A stretch of DNA of 64,000 nt from positions 3,100,001 through 3,164,000 of the forward strand of contig NZ_CP037934.1 of assembly GCF_004353225.1 (NCBI RefSeq), written 5' to 3'. Positions 52,775 to 61,133 of this stretch are shown here, in pieces. How positions within the stretch are numbered: position 1 is the first letter of the stretch; every line of letters begins with the position of its first letter. This DNA comes from Marinobacter sp. JH2. Its GTDB lineage: Bacteria > Pseudomonadota > Gammaproteobacteria > Pseudomonadales > Oleiphilaceae. The notes under the pieces were generated by a model. That model was not told the DNA's origin and made no database searches. It saw only the letters and a program-made list of their open reading frames with translations. The translations under genes were made by a program, and so were the position numbers.

Positions 52775-52940
52775 CCTTGAGATCCTATGAAAGAAGTGAA
52801 GGCCAAAAGGGAAGGCCAAGCATTATCAATAGGATGATTTTATAACCAACTTTTAATAAAGGTGTTAGGCAGGAAGTGCCAGTGTGGGTGGCGTTGAAGC
52901 GATCAGTGCGGGACGAGCCGCGAAAAAGATGAGTAAGTCA

Positions 52941-52974
52941 TTAAAAGTAAGCCCCTTTTTCTAAAGAGGCTTAC
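52941..52974 (-). terminator. Minus-strand terminator of rnb
   Basis: Read on the minus strand, GTAAGCCTCTTT and AAGGGGCTTAC pair over 11-12 bases with one wobble around a short A-rich loop, followed by TTTT. It lies between rnb and the envelope cluster, so the latter has its own promoter in 52775-52940. Confidence 0.82.
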
Positions 52975-53028
52975 CATGTGTAGATATATATATTTATGTA
53001 ACGGATCGTAAATATGCCCTGATTGTGG

Positions 53029-55008
53029 TCATGTAGACGATTTGGCGACTGGGACTTCGACAGCACTCTTCAGTTTAAAGTTGATCTGTCGCCGCTCTTC
53101 GTCCACACCGACAAAGCTGACGGTTACTCGCTGATCGATCTGAAAAATACGACCGTTTTTATTGTGCACCAGTCGCATCGTAATCGGATCGAAACCAAAC
53201 TTGCCGTCCAGATCCCGGCAGCTGACGAAGCCTTCCAACCCATTACAGTCCAGACGAACGAAGAAGCCAGCCGGTACCGTGCGGCTGATGGTGCCTTCCA
53301 TCGGTTCGTCCGTGAGTGTTTTGGCGAAGTCGGCCTTCAGCCAGGTTTCCAGTGAGTTAGCGGCTTGGCGCGCCTTGAACTGAGTCGCTTGCAGCGATTC
53401 CAGCTGGTTTTTGTCCAACGGGGTGATGGGCGCACCCCAAAGCGCAGCTTTGATCAGTCGGTGGACGTAGTAATCCGAGAACTTGCGCAGCGGCGAGGTG
53501 AAGGTGGTATAAGCCGCCAGCCCCATGCCTTGGTGCGGTGCAGGCTCTGCGCTCAGTTCCGCCCGCGCCAACTGCCGTGACAGGATGGACTTCACCGGAA
53601 CTTCTGCGTCCAGTTGCTCGCATTGTTTCATCAATGCTTTGAAGCCCTCTGCACTAATGGCGTCGATATCGGACAGATGCGGAGCATAACCTTCCAACAG
53701 CTTACGGATGTTGTCCGCACGGTCGTCGCGCAAGCCGGGATGCTGGATGAATAAACCCTTGCCTTGCTGGCTCAGGAAGTCGGCGGCACAGCGGTTGGCG
53801 GCCACCATGCATTCTTCCACCAAGCGGTGAGCTTCGTTCTGCACGGACGGTTCAATCAGTCGAATACGGCGGTTTTCATCCAGTCGCAGGCGGAATTCCG
53901 GGCGGTCGGTGCTGAGCAGTGCGTGTTCAGAACGCCACTTACGTAGCGCTGTGGCGACTTGGTGCAGCTGATCCAGACTGTTGCTGACATCGTCAGGCAG
54001 AGCGTTGATTTCTTCGTCTTCTCGGCCTTCGATCAGGTGAGACACCAGTTCGTAACTCAGCTTACCCTTTGACCGGATGATTGCTTGATGGAAGCTGTAA
54101 TCACCCAGGCTGCCATCGTTATTTACTTGCAGGTCGCACACCAGAACCAGCCGCGGTACATCGGGCATCAGTGAACACAAGCGAGTGCTGATGCTGTCCG
54201 GCAGCATGGGCAGTGGCTCGCCGGGGAAGTAAATGGCCGTGGCCCGATTATAAGCCTCTTGTTCGGCCGGGCTGGTTGGCTCGATCAAAGCGGTAGGGTC
54301 CGCAATGGCGATCGACAATATCCAGCCGGTGGCATTTGGCGTTGCCTTCAGGGCATCGTCCATATCCTGTGTGCCCGGGCTGTCGATCGTGACGTAGGGC
54401 TCGGCGGTGCGATCTTCGCGGTCATTGGCAGCGGCAGTGATACTCTCTTCTGTCAGCTTGTCAGCCTGTTGCTGCACATTCTCGGGCCATGAGTCAGCGA
54501 GATCGAAGCTGGCAAGGGTAAAGGCTCGTTCAATGCCCGGTTCGCCGGCTTTACCGATAATCCGCAAAACCTTGGCCTGTCCTTTGCCATCCTTGATCGG
54601 ATGACGGTGGATTTGGCAATACACGAAATCGTCGGGTTCGGCGCCCATGCGTTCTTTTGGCGGAATGAAGATCCAGCGATTGATGCCGGGGGTTTCCGGA
54701 GCCACGAAGTGGCCTTTGCCTTTGACCAGATAACGACCCACAAAGGTGGTCAGGTTGGTTTCCAACAGCTCGTCGATGACGCCCTGCGTTTTACCCTTGT
54801 CGGCTTCCTGTTCAACAACGTTGACCCGATCACCCGGCAGTACTTTCTGCATTTCCTCGGGGGGCAGGAACACATCCCGGCCTTCATCAAGGGCGACGAA
54901 CCCGAATCGCCCGTTGGTGGACTTAACGGTTCCGGGGAAGACCACCTTGTTTTCTTTGATATCGGTTTTCAGCTGGCGCAACTGATTGAGAGCGTCGGCA
55001 TTGAGCAT
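53029..55008 (-). CDS. rnb: Exoribonuclease II (RNase II)
   Basis: This 659-residue protein is comparable to E. coli RNase II (644 residues). N-terminal cold-shock domains (RFGFVALDEGRDVFLPPEEM) precede the RNB catalytic domain with TIDSPGTQDMDDALKA (the four conserved aspartates region), then HQGMGLAAYTTFTSPLRKFSDYYVHRL. The C-terminal S1 domain (GFFVRLDCNGLEGFVSC) completes it. It degrades single-stranded RNA 3' to 5'. It is the only gene between the envelope cluster and the diguanylate cyclase gene, and its stem terminator follows. Confidence 0.94.
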   Translation of the reverse strand: MLNADALNQLRQLKTDIKENKVVFPGTVKSTNGRFGFVALDEGRDVFLPPEEMQKVLPGDRVNVVEQEADKGKTQGVIDELLETNLTTFVGRYLVKGKGHFVAPETPGINRWIFIPPKERMGAEPDDFVYCQIHRHPIKDGKGQAKVLRIIGKAGEPGIERAFTLASFDLADSWPENVQQQADKLTEESITAAANDREDRTAEPYVTIDSPGTQDMDDALKATPNATGWILSIAIADPTALIEPTSPAEQEAYNRATAIYFPGEPLPMLPDSISTRLCSLMPDVPRLVLVCDLQVNNDGSLGDYSFHQAIIRSKGKLSYELVSHLIEGREDEEINALPDDVSNSLDQLHQVATALRKWRSEHALLSTDRPEFRLRLDENRRIRLIEPSVQNEAHRLVEECMVAANRCAADFLSQQGKGLFIQHPGLRDDRADNIRKLLEGYAPHLSDIDAISAEGFKALMKQCEQLDAEVPVKSILSRQLARAELSAEPAPHQGMGLAAYTTFTSPLRKFSDYYVHRLIKAALWGAPITPLDKNQLESLQATQFKARQAANSLETWLKADFAKTLTDEPMEGTISRTVPAGFFVRLDCNGLEGFVSCRDLDGKFGFDPITMRLVHNKNGRIFQIDQRVTVSFVGVDEERRQINFKLKSAVEVPVAKSST

Positions 55009-55071
55009 GAAGAAGTAACCTGGGCTTAAAATGGATGATGCTGCGAAGTATAACGGTTCTGCCAGTGTGAG

Positions 55072-56799
55072 TCAGATTTGTCGGGAGGTCAGAACGTGTT
55101 CGCGAGCACCGATCTGGATGAAGACCCGGTTTCTACCTTCATTTTTGGCAATATAAAGAGCACTGTCTGCATTGCGAAGGATGGTCTCCATACTATCGTT
55201 TGGTTGGCAGAGATAGCCACCCACGCTCGCTGTAACCGGGATGCCGGTGTTAATACTCTCCTGTTCAATACAGGCTCGTATGCGGTGGCAAATATGTTCC
55301 AGAACCTCTTCATCGCAGGGCGATAGCACGACGACAAATTCGTCTCCGCCCCAGCGGCCGAGATGATCATAAGGGCGTACCGAGGTTTCAAGCCAGCGAG
55401 CAACATTCTGAAGAACCTCGTCCCCAGTTTGATGGCCTTTGGTGTCATTGATGACCTTGAAGTGGTCGATGTCCAGCCAGATGAGACCCAAGCCTGTGTC
55501 TTCACGCCGGGATTGGTGGGCAGAGGAGTTGATGGCTTCGTCCAGGCCGCGGCGGTTTTTGAGCCCCGTGAGTGCATCGATGCGTGCGAGTTTGTACAGC
55601 TCCTCTGTACGTTGGGTGACTTTGCTCTCGAGATCATGGGTAGTGTCCCGCAGGGCAGTCGTCATTTTTTCGAAGTGATCGACCAGTCGACCAATTTCGT
55701 TATCCGGTTTAGACAGATACGGCAGATCAAAGCGGCCATCTCTTAGGCGTTGAACACCTTGTTCCAAACTCATTACTGGCTTCAGAATTCGTGATTGAAT
55801 AATTTGGTGAAAGACTAACAGGGTGATCAGCAAGCTGGCTAAAAAAACAGCAATAAGCGGCCACAGGAAGCTGGGTGGAATGAGTGCATTTAAATCAAGA
55901 AGGGTAATCTCGAACCAGCCTATGGCGGGTAGCAATGCAACGCCCGCTAGGTGTTTTTTTCCATCAATTGTGACGAAGCCGCTCTCAATCGGATTGTGTT
56001 CATGCGTGCGTTTTTTGAGCATCTGTAGCATGCCCAGAATCTTTTGCTTGTCTTGGGAGGCTTCAAACAGCAAATCGATGGTGTTTTTTTGGCCTTCGGG
56101 TTTGACGATACTGGCAAAGTCGATGTAGTTACGGTCTCGGTAGAGCTGAATCGCGCCGTTGTAATCTACAAACAGCGTGGTGATGCCCTCTTGGTTCAGA
56201 TCGACAATGTTTTCCAGAAAGTTGTCTAGATTCAGACCGGTACCGACCATGCCGAGTATGTTGCTGTTTTCATCGCGCATCAGCACGTCGATCCAGAGCA
56301 TGGTGACCCCCAGTTCTTGGTCTGGGTTGATATTGATGTGAAAATCTCGCCCCTCTTCAATCAGCTGATAAAACCAGGAGTCGTCGGGTTTATTGGGATC
56401 GAGCACGTAACGAAATGGGTTATCCGCATATTCGTTTTCTGCATTGTTGAAGTAATAGTGGTTATTGTTTCTGAGAGCAGCAAAGTAGCTTTTACCCCGG
56501 AAGTTGCTTCGGAAACTTTCCAATTGTTTGAGCGCTATTTTTTTTGCTTGGTCGTTTTCGGGATTATTTGCCCAATCGAGAATGGCTGAGGATTGTGCCA
56601 TTTGTCGGGCAAGCCCGATCTCCCGCTCCAAAGATTGGAGAAGACGTGCGCTGTCGTACCGAACCTGGATTTCTGCGACCTGCTTACCCCAGCGCTCGAC
56701 AATGCTTGAAGACAAGTGTTGATAGGCGAGCCAAGATGCCGTTGCTGCAATTAAGATCAGCAGCGTTACGATGCCTAGAAACCGAGTTTTGAGGCTCAA
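55072..56799 (-). CDS. Membrane diguanylate cyclase with Cache-type sensor
   Basis: This 575-residue protein has an N-terminal membrane segment (FLGIVTLLILIAATASWLAY), a large periplasmic sensor of the dCache type (about residues 40-300, including NNHYYFNNAENEYADNPF), and a second membrane segment (LWPLIAVFLASLLITLLVFH). HAMP-like residues (SRILKPVMSLEQGVQRL...) and a GGDEF domain with RWGGDEFVVVL follow; the GGDEF motif is intact, so it should make c-di-GMP. The start is a TTG at 56799 with AAGGATAA upstream. Confidence 0.9.
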   Translation of the reverse strand: MSLKTRFLGIVTLLILIAATASWLAYQHLSSSIVERWGKQVAEIQVRYDSARLLQSLEREIGLARQMAQSSAILDWANNPENDQAKKIALKQLESFRSNFRGKSYFAALRNNNHYYFNNAENEYADNPFRYVLDPNKPDDSWFYQLIEEGRDFHININPDQELGVTMLWIDVLMRDENSNILGMVGTGLNLDNFLENIVDLNQEGITTLFVDYNGAIQLYRDRNYIDFASIVKPEGQKNTIDLLFEASQDKQKILGMLQMLKKRTHEHNPIESGFVTIDGKKHLAGVALLPAIGWFEITLLDLNALIPPSFLWPLIAVFLASLLITLLVFHQIIQSRILKPVMSLEQGVQRLRDGRFDLPYLSKPDNEIGRLVDHFEKMTTALRDTTHDLESKVTQRTEELYKLARIDALTGLKNRRGLDEAINSSAHQSRREDTGLGLIWLDIDHFKVINDTKGHQTGDEVLQNVARWLETSVRPYDHLGRWGGDEFVVVLSPCDEEVLEHICHRIRACIEQESINTGIPVTASVGGYLCQPNDSMETILRNADSALYIAKNEGRNRVFIQIGAREHVLTSRQI

Positions 56800-56886
56800 A
56801 ACTTATCCTTGTTATTGGTCTGTCTGCGGTAAGACTCAATAATAGAACACTAGGCCGGTTGAGTGGAGAAAAAATAGGCAGTTTGT

Positions 56887-56908
56887 GCCGAGGCTTTCGC
56901 GCCTCGGC
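56887..56908 (-). terminator. Hairpin at the 3' end of the copper operon
   Basis: GCCGAGGC (56887-56894) and GCCTCGGC (56901-56908) form a perfect 8-base stem. On the minus strand a T-rich stretch (ATTTTTTC) follows about 15 bases later, so the terminator is imperfect. It lies just after the DUF411 gene. Confidence 0.6.
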
Positions 56909-56923
56909 ATCGTATTGACAGGG

Positions 56924-57373
56924 TCAATGGTACTCAGAAAAAACTCGGGTTTGGCCCTGCTCGTTGAACAAAATCACTTTGTAGTGATCTTTTCGATCGC
57001 CCATTTCCATCCCCGGAGAGCCCATTGGCATTCCCGGTACGCTCAGCCCGGTGGCTTTGGGGGCTTCGCTGAGCAAGCGTTTTATATCGCCGGCCGGTAC
57101 ATGGCCTTCAATCACGTAGTCATTGACGATTGCTGTGTGACAGCTGCCCAGACCGGGGATCAAGCCAGCTTCAGCTTTGATTCGGCCCATGTTGTTGCTG
57201 TTGGTGGCGGTCACGTCAAAACCGTTTTCCTCGAGATGGTCGATCCAATCGACACAGCAGCTGCAGGTGGGTGATTTGTAAACGTGAATACTGGGCGCTG
57301 CACCACCGGCAAGGGCTGCAGTTGAGAATCCGAGAATCGCCGTAAAACCAAAGGCCAAAGTGGGTTTTTTCAT
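56924..57373 (-). CDS. DUF411 periplasmic metal-binding protein
   Basis: This 149-residue exported protein has the signal peptide MKKPTLAFGFTAILGFS with cleavage at ALA. YKSPTCSCCVDWIDHLEENG holds the CxCC-type cysteines, and GLIPGLGSCHTAIVNDYVIEGH, MGSPGMEMGDRKDHYKVILF follow, all DUF411 hallmarks. The family is found near copper genes and probably buffers or delivers copper in the periplasm. It is the last gene of the merR-copA operon, with only nine bases between it and the small membrane peptide upstream. Confidence 0.9.
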   Translation of the reverse strand: MKKPTLAFGFTAILGFSTAALAGGAAPSIHVYKSPTCSCCVDWIDHLEENGFDVTATNSNNMGRIKAEAGLIPGLGSCHTAIVNDYVIEGHVPAGDIKRLLSEAPKATGLSVPGMPMGSPGMEMGDRKDHYKVILFNEQGQTRVFSEYH

Positions 57374-57382
57374 AGTATTACC

Positions 57383-57496
57383 TCAGTGCTGATGTGGGCG
57401 ATCAGTAGAATCTTTGCCTGAACCAGAAAGCCAGAACCACCACACAATGGCGACCATCAGTGCGATACCGCCAGTATTGACCAGAAATGTCGTCAT
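57383..57496 (-). CDS. 37-residue membrane peptide between copA and DUF411
   Basis: The frame encodes [20 protein letters not shown], a transmembrane helix, followed by FWLSGSGKDSTDRPHQH. It starts one base before the end of copA (TAATG overlap) with GGAG a few bases upstream, so it is very likely translated by coupling. The histidine tail HQH could bind copper. I do not recognise a named family, although comparable single-helix peptides occur in copper loci. It was too short to be listed among automatically called frames. Confidence 0.75.
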   Translation of the reverse strand: MTTFLVNTGGIALMVAIVWWFWLSGSGKDSTDRPHQH

Positions 57497-60087
57497 TAGT
57501 TCGGCTCCTTGTGCTGAACGGGTTGCTGAGTGGTTTTGAATAAACGCAGACGGTTGGCGTTGGATACAACGGTCACGGATGACAACGACATGGCCGCGCC
57601 GGCCAGAATCGGGCTCATCAGAAGGCCCCAGATCGGATACAGCAAACCGGCTGCGACAGGAATGCCCAAGGTGTTATAGACAAAGGCCCCGAACAGGTTC
57701 TGCCGGATGTTGGTGACCGTCGCTTGAGAAATCTCGATGGCATCCGGAACGCCGTGTAGCGAACCCCGCATCAAAGTAATCGAGGCGCTTTCGATAGCTA
57801 CATCGGTGCCGGTGCCAATGGCAAAGCCGACATCCGAAGCGGCCAAAGCCGGTGCGTCGTTGATGCCGTCACCGACCATGGCTACGGTATAGCCTTGTTT
57901 GCGCATTTCATTCACCACGTCGGCTTTGTCTTCCGGCAGCACTTCAGCGCGGAAATCGTCAATGCCGGCGGCATCTGAGATAGCCCGGGCAGTGGCTTCG
58001 ATATCACCGGTCACCATCATGACTTTAATGTCAGAGTCGTGCAGGCGTTCAATAGCTGCCTTGGAATCGGGCTTAATGGCATCAGCAACACCGATCACAC
58101 CTAGCACGTCATTGCCAAGCGCCAGATACAGCGGCGTACCGGCTTCGTCGGTAATGCCTTTCGCGGCATCAGACAGGCTATCAACGGATAAGCCTTCGGC
58201 TTCCAGCCAGCGGCGGTTGCCCAAACGAAGGGTTTGGCCGTTTGCGTGCCCAAGAACTCCTTTGCCATTGAGGGCTTCAAAGCCGGAAACCGCTTCGGGA
58301 TAAATGCCGTCACCCTTGGCTTTAGCAACAATGGCTTCTGCCAAAGGGTGTTCCGAGTGCCGCTCCAGCCCTGCGGCCAGCGCCAGCAGTTTGTCTTTAT
58401 CGTTGTCGAGCGCGTGGATTCGGGTCACCGCCGGATGGCCTTCGGTGATGGTGCCGGTTTTATCCAGAATCACCAGGTCAATCTTGCCGGCGGTTTGCAG
58501 TGCATCGCCTTGGCGAATCAGGACACCGTATTCCGCCGCTTTGCCAACCCCCACCATTACCGACATCGGCGTCGCCAGGCCAAGCGCACAGGGGCAGGCG
58601 ATGATCAGCACTGTAGTGGCCGCGACCATCATGTGCACCATCGCTGGCTCCGGCCCAACGTTGTACCAAACCAATGCCGATGCCACCGCGATCAACATGA
58701 CTGATGGCACGAACACCGCAGAAATCTTATCAGCCAACCGACCGATCGCCGGTTTTGAGCCCTGGGCCTTCTTCACTAGCTTAATGATTTGTGCCAGCGC
58801 GGTCTCACTGCCCACCCGCGTGGCTTCATAAACAATGGACCCGTGGGTGTTCAAAGTTCCGGCGGACACTTCATCACCTTCGGCCTTGTTTACCGGCATG
58901 GGTTCGCCAGTGAGCATGCTCTCGTCGATGCGCGTTGTGCCCTCTGCAATCGCGCCGTCCACCGGCAGTTTTTCCCCGGGGCGAACCCGAATACGATCGC
59001 CTTTTTGAACGTCTTCGACCGGAATGTCCTGCTCTTCGCCGTCCCGAATCACCCGAGCGGTTTTCGCTCGAAGATCCAACAGCCGCCGCACGGCTTCAGA
59101 GGTTTTGCCTTTGGCTCGTAGCTCCAGAGCCTGCCCAAGATTGATCAAACCAATGATCATCGCGGATGCTTCAAAATACACATGCCGCGCCATTTCGGGC
59201 AGCGCCTCTGGAATGCTCACTACCAGCATGGAGTACAACCAGGCAGTGCCGGTGCCCAGCGCAATCAACGTATCCATGTTGGCGTTGTGATGCTTGAATG
59301 CCTTCCAGGCCCCGGTATAAAAATGGCTCCCGGTCGCAACCATCACGCCCAGCGTCAGGATGCCGAGATTGAGCCAGGTAATCTGGTTTTCACCCGATAC
59401 CGTCATCGAGCCAAAACCCATTCCCCAAATCATCAAGCTGATACCTAACCCCAGGCTGATGGCCATCTTGACCAACAGGGCTTTGTACTGCTTTTTGTCT
59501 TCTTCTTGCTTGCGATCGTCGGCGGCGTCTTCGTCCTCGATCTCACTGGCTCCGTAACCCGCGCTCTCAATGGCTTGAATCAGACGTGCGGCGTCAGAAG
59601 CGCCCGTAGCGGTTGCGGTATTGTTAGCCAGATTCATGTGCGCTTGAGAAACGCCGGGCACGGACAAAAGTGCCTTCTCAATGGTATTCACGCAGGACGC
59701 ACAGGTTGCGCCGGTCACCGCCAATAGCACTGGGTCTTCGCTGGAAGCCTCGGCCGGTTCCGCCTGAACACCATCTTTCGATTCTGTTTGCGCCACCTGA
59801 TCGGCCGTGTCCCCGGAGGCGTTGTTCCTCTTCGACGCGCAATAGCTCGACGATGGCTCCTCAGCCACCACCGGCTTTGCTGGATATCCGGTATCCGTCA
59901 CTATCTTTGCAGCTTCGGCTTTGTCGACGTTGTTGGGCAGGGCAACCGTTAGTGCCTCTAAATCGACCTCAACCAGATCGGCATCCCCGGTTAACGGTTC
60001 CAAGGCATTACGGATTTTCGTCACACAGCCCTGACACGAGGCTCCGGAAATACTCAGAGCGGTACTCAAATTTGGTGCTTCGTTCAT
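57496..60087 (-). CDS. copA: Copper-exporting P1B-type ATPase CopA
   Basis: This 863-residue ATPase carries two N-terminal heavy-metal-associated domains with C18-x2-C21 ([11 protein letters not shown]) and C129-x2-C132 ([11 protein letters not shown]). The ion-binding motif [10 protein letters not shown], the phosphorylation loop [20 protein letters not shown] and the hinge [16 protein letters not shown] define a Cu(I)-type P1B ATPase. It pumps Cu(I) from the cytoplasm. AAGGAG lies ten bases before the ATG. The gene begins three bases after the merR-type gene and is followed by a 37-residue peptide and DUF411. Confidence 0.95.
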   Translation of the reverse strand: MNEAPNLSTALSISGASCQGCVTKIRNALEPLTGDADLVEVDLEALTVALPNNVDKAEAAKIVTDTGYPAKPVVAEEPSSSYCASKRNNASGDTADQVAQTESKDGVQAEPAEASSEDPVLLAVTGATCASCVNTIEKALLSVPGVSQAHMNLANNTATATGASDAARLIQAIESAGYGASEIEDEDAADDRKQEEDKKQYKALLVKMAISLGLGISLMIWGMGFGSMTVSGENQITWLNLGILTLGVMVATGSHFYTGAWKAFKHHNANMDTLIALGTGTAWLYSMLVVSIPEALPEMARHVYFEASAMIIGLINLGQALELRAKGKTSEAVRRLLDLRAKTARVIRDGEEQDIPVEDVQKGDRIRVRPGEKLPVDGAIAEGTTRIDESMLTGEPMPVNKAEGDEVSAGTLNTHGSIVYEATRVGSETALAQIIKLVKKAQGSKPAIGRLADKISAVFVPSVMLIAVASALVWYNVGPEPAMVHMMVAATTVLIIACPCALGLATPMSVMVGVGKAAEYGVLIRQGDALQTAGKIDLVILDKTGTITEGHPAVTRIHALDNDKDKLLALAAGLERHSEHPLAEAIVAKAKGDGIYPEAVSGFEALNGKGVLGHANGQTLRLGNRRWLEAEGLSVDSLSDAAKGITDEAGTPLYLALGNDVLGVIGVADAIKPDSKAAIERLHDSDIKVMMVTGDIEATARAISDAAGIDDFRAEVLPEDKADVVNEMRKQGYTVAMVGDGINDAPALAASDVGFAIGTGTDVAIESASITLMRGSLHGVPDAIEISQATVTNIRQNLFGAFVYNTLGIPVAAGLLYPIWGLLMSPILAGAAMSLSSVTVVSNANRLRLFKTTQQPVQHKEPN

Positions 60088-60090
60088 GAC

Positions 60091-60522
60091 TCAATGCTCC
60101 TTATGTGAACAAGTAGCAGGATCGTCCCAATGCTCGATCAACTGACAAATCGTATGCCCGTCCGGCGTACCATCCGGCATCTCCTGCCAGGCCGACAACG
60201 CCGACGCCATCCGGGTGCGCAACTGCTGCAGCTCGGCAATCTCCCGCTCCACCTCGGCCAATCGCTGCTCAAACACATCCCGAACCATCGGACATGGAGA
60301 ATGGTGTTCGTCTGCCTGCTCCAAAATCTGCCGAATCTCCGGCAACGAAAAACCCAGCTGCCTAGCTTTCCGGGCAAACCGTAATCGCCGTAGATCCTCG
60401 GCATCGTAGTACTGATAATTGTTGTCCGGATTACGACTGGGCCGCAGCAAACCTTCCCGGGTATAAAACCGAACGGTATCCGGGGTGACACCGGCCGCGG
60501 TGGCGAGTTCTTTGACTTTCAT
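60091..60522 (-). CDS. MerR-family metal-responsive regulator of the copA operon
   Basis: This 143-residue MerR protein begins MKVKELATAAGVTPDTVRFY, a helix-turn-helix, and has a dimerisation helix (VFEQRLAEVEREIAELQQLR). C-terminal metal ligands are C in HHSPCPMV, C in GHTICQLIEHW and C in PATCSHKEH. This pattern resembles the ZntR/CadR/PbrR branch (first cysteine before the long helix) more than classic CueR, yet it is directly upstream of copA. Metal specificity is therefore uncertain. The start is ATG 60522, or a GTG at 60531. Confidence 0.85.
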   Translation of the reverse strand: MKVKELATAAGVTPDTVRFYTREGLLRPSRNPDNNYQYYDAEDLRRLRFARKARQLGFSLPEIRQILEQADEHHSPCPMVRDVFEQRLAEVEREIAELQQLRTRMASALSAWQEMPDGTPDGHTICQLIEHWDDPATCSHKEH

Positions 60523-60551
60523 AGGTGGCACCCAATGAATAATGACTAGCT

Positions 60552-60567
60552 GGATTCATCAGAATCC
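60552..60567 (-). promoter_or_regulatory. Candidate MerR-type operator upstream of the copA operon
   Basis: GGATTC-ATCA-GAATCC (60552-60567) is a perfect 6-4-6 dyad. On the minus strand it follows a TTGATT (60576-60571) that could be a -35. A -10 at the 19-20-base spacing used by MerR promoters is poor (AGCTAG/GCTAGT), so this is tentative. Confidence 0.4.
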
Positions 60568-60585
60568 ACGAATCAAGTCAGCGGA

Positions 60586-60698
60586 GTGCTGGTGCGGGGT
60601 AAGTGCTTCCGAAAATGTTCGGAGCCATAGATGGCGGAGACAAGCGTGCAAGGATGCACGAGCAGCGGTTTTCGGAAGCACTTACCCCGTGCCAGCAC
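60586..60698 (-). repeat. Dispersed hairpin repeat, copy D (opposite orientation)
   Basis: Arms 60586-60615 and 60669-60698 pair over 30 positions with two mismatches. The core, read on the minus strand, contains TCTCCGCCATCTATGGCT and CCGAACATTTTCGGA, matching the core of copies A and B, while the arm sequence is different. It lies just upstream of the merR-copA promoter region. Confidence 0.85.
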
Positions 60699-60758
60699 GG
60701 AAAACACGCTACTTGAAGGATAGACTAAAACCTATGACCCACTCACAGGTCAAAGGTT

Positions 60759-61085
60759 TTAGGAAGAAGAGTTCTTAGAACGCAGAAAAACACCACAGGA
60801 CTTACATTGATCCGGCGCCATCAACTTGGCCTGCCAACCAATCTTCGTGCCGCAAGCAGGACAAGCCAACCGCAACTGCAACACAATGATAGGGATCACC
60901 AGTACCACCAGAAGCACCCCAAGACCGCCCCAGTCATCACCCGATGAAATCCCCAACTGACTGCTGAACACCAGCACCAGAATCAGCGCGAAAAATGCAA
61001 AAATGAAATAGTTGCGGTTCCAGCGCTCCCAGCGGCGCAGCTTCGCATCTTGCTCAGAAGACAAATACCTGGCAGACATAGACAT
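60759..61085 (-). CDS. Small membrane protein with C-terminal zinc ribbon
   Basis: This 108-residue protein has two hydrophobic helices, NYFIFAFFALILVLVFSS and GLGVLLVVLVIPIIVLQL, then CPACGTKIGWQ and CKSCGVFL, a four-cysteine zinc ribbon facing the cytoplasm. I do not recognise a named family. It lies on the minus strand, 48 bases downstream of the GGDEF-EAL gene. ATG 61085 is chosen; a TTG at 61094 is also possible. No function is assigned. Confidence 0.7.
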   Translation of the reverse strand: MSMSARYLSSEQDAKLRRWERWNRNYFIFAFFALILVLVFSSQLGISSGDDWGGLGVLLVVLVIPIIVLQLRLACPACGTKIGWQAKLMAPDQCKSCGVFLRSKNSSS

Positions 61086-61133
61086 CACACTCAAGAAAGA
61101 CAGACCACAAAGTTTGCAGTGCCGGTGCTCTAA

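Noticed and set aside
38872..60698. Calling the dispersed hairpins CRISPR, integron attC or REP elements
   Set aside because: There are no spacers or regular spacing, the arms lack RYYYAAC/GTTRRRY cores, and they are much longer than REP units with no GTAG tetranucleotide.
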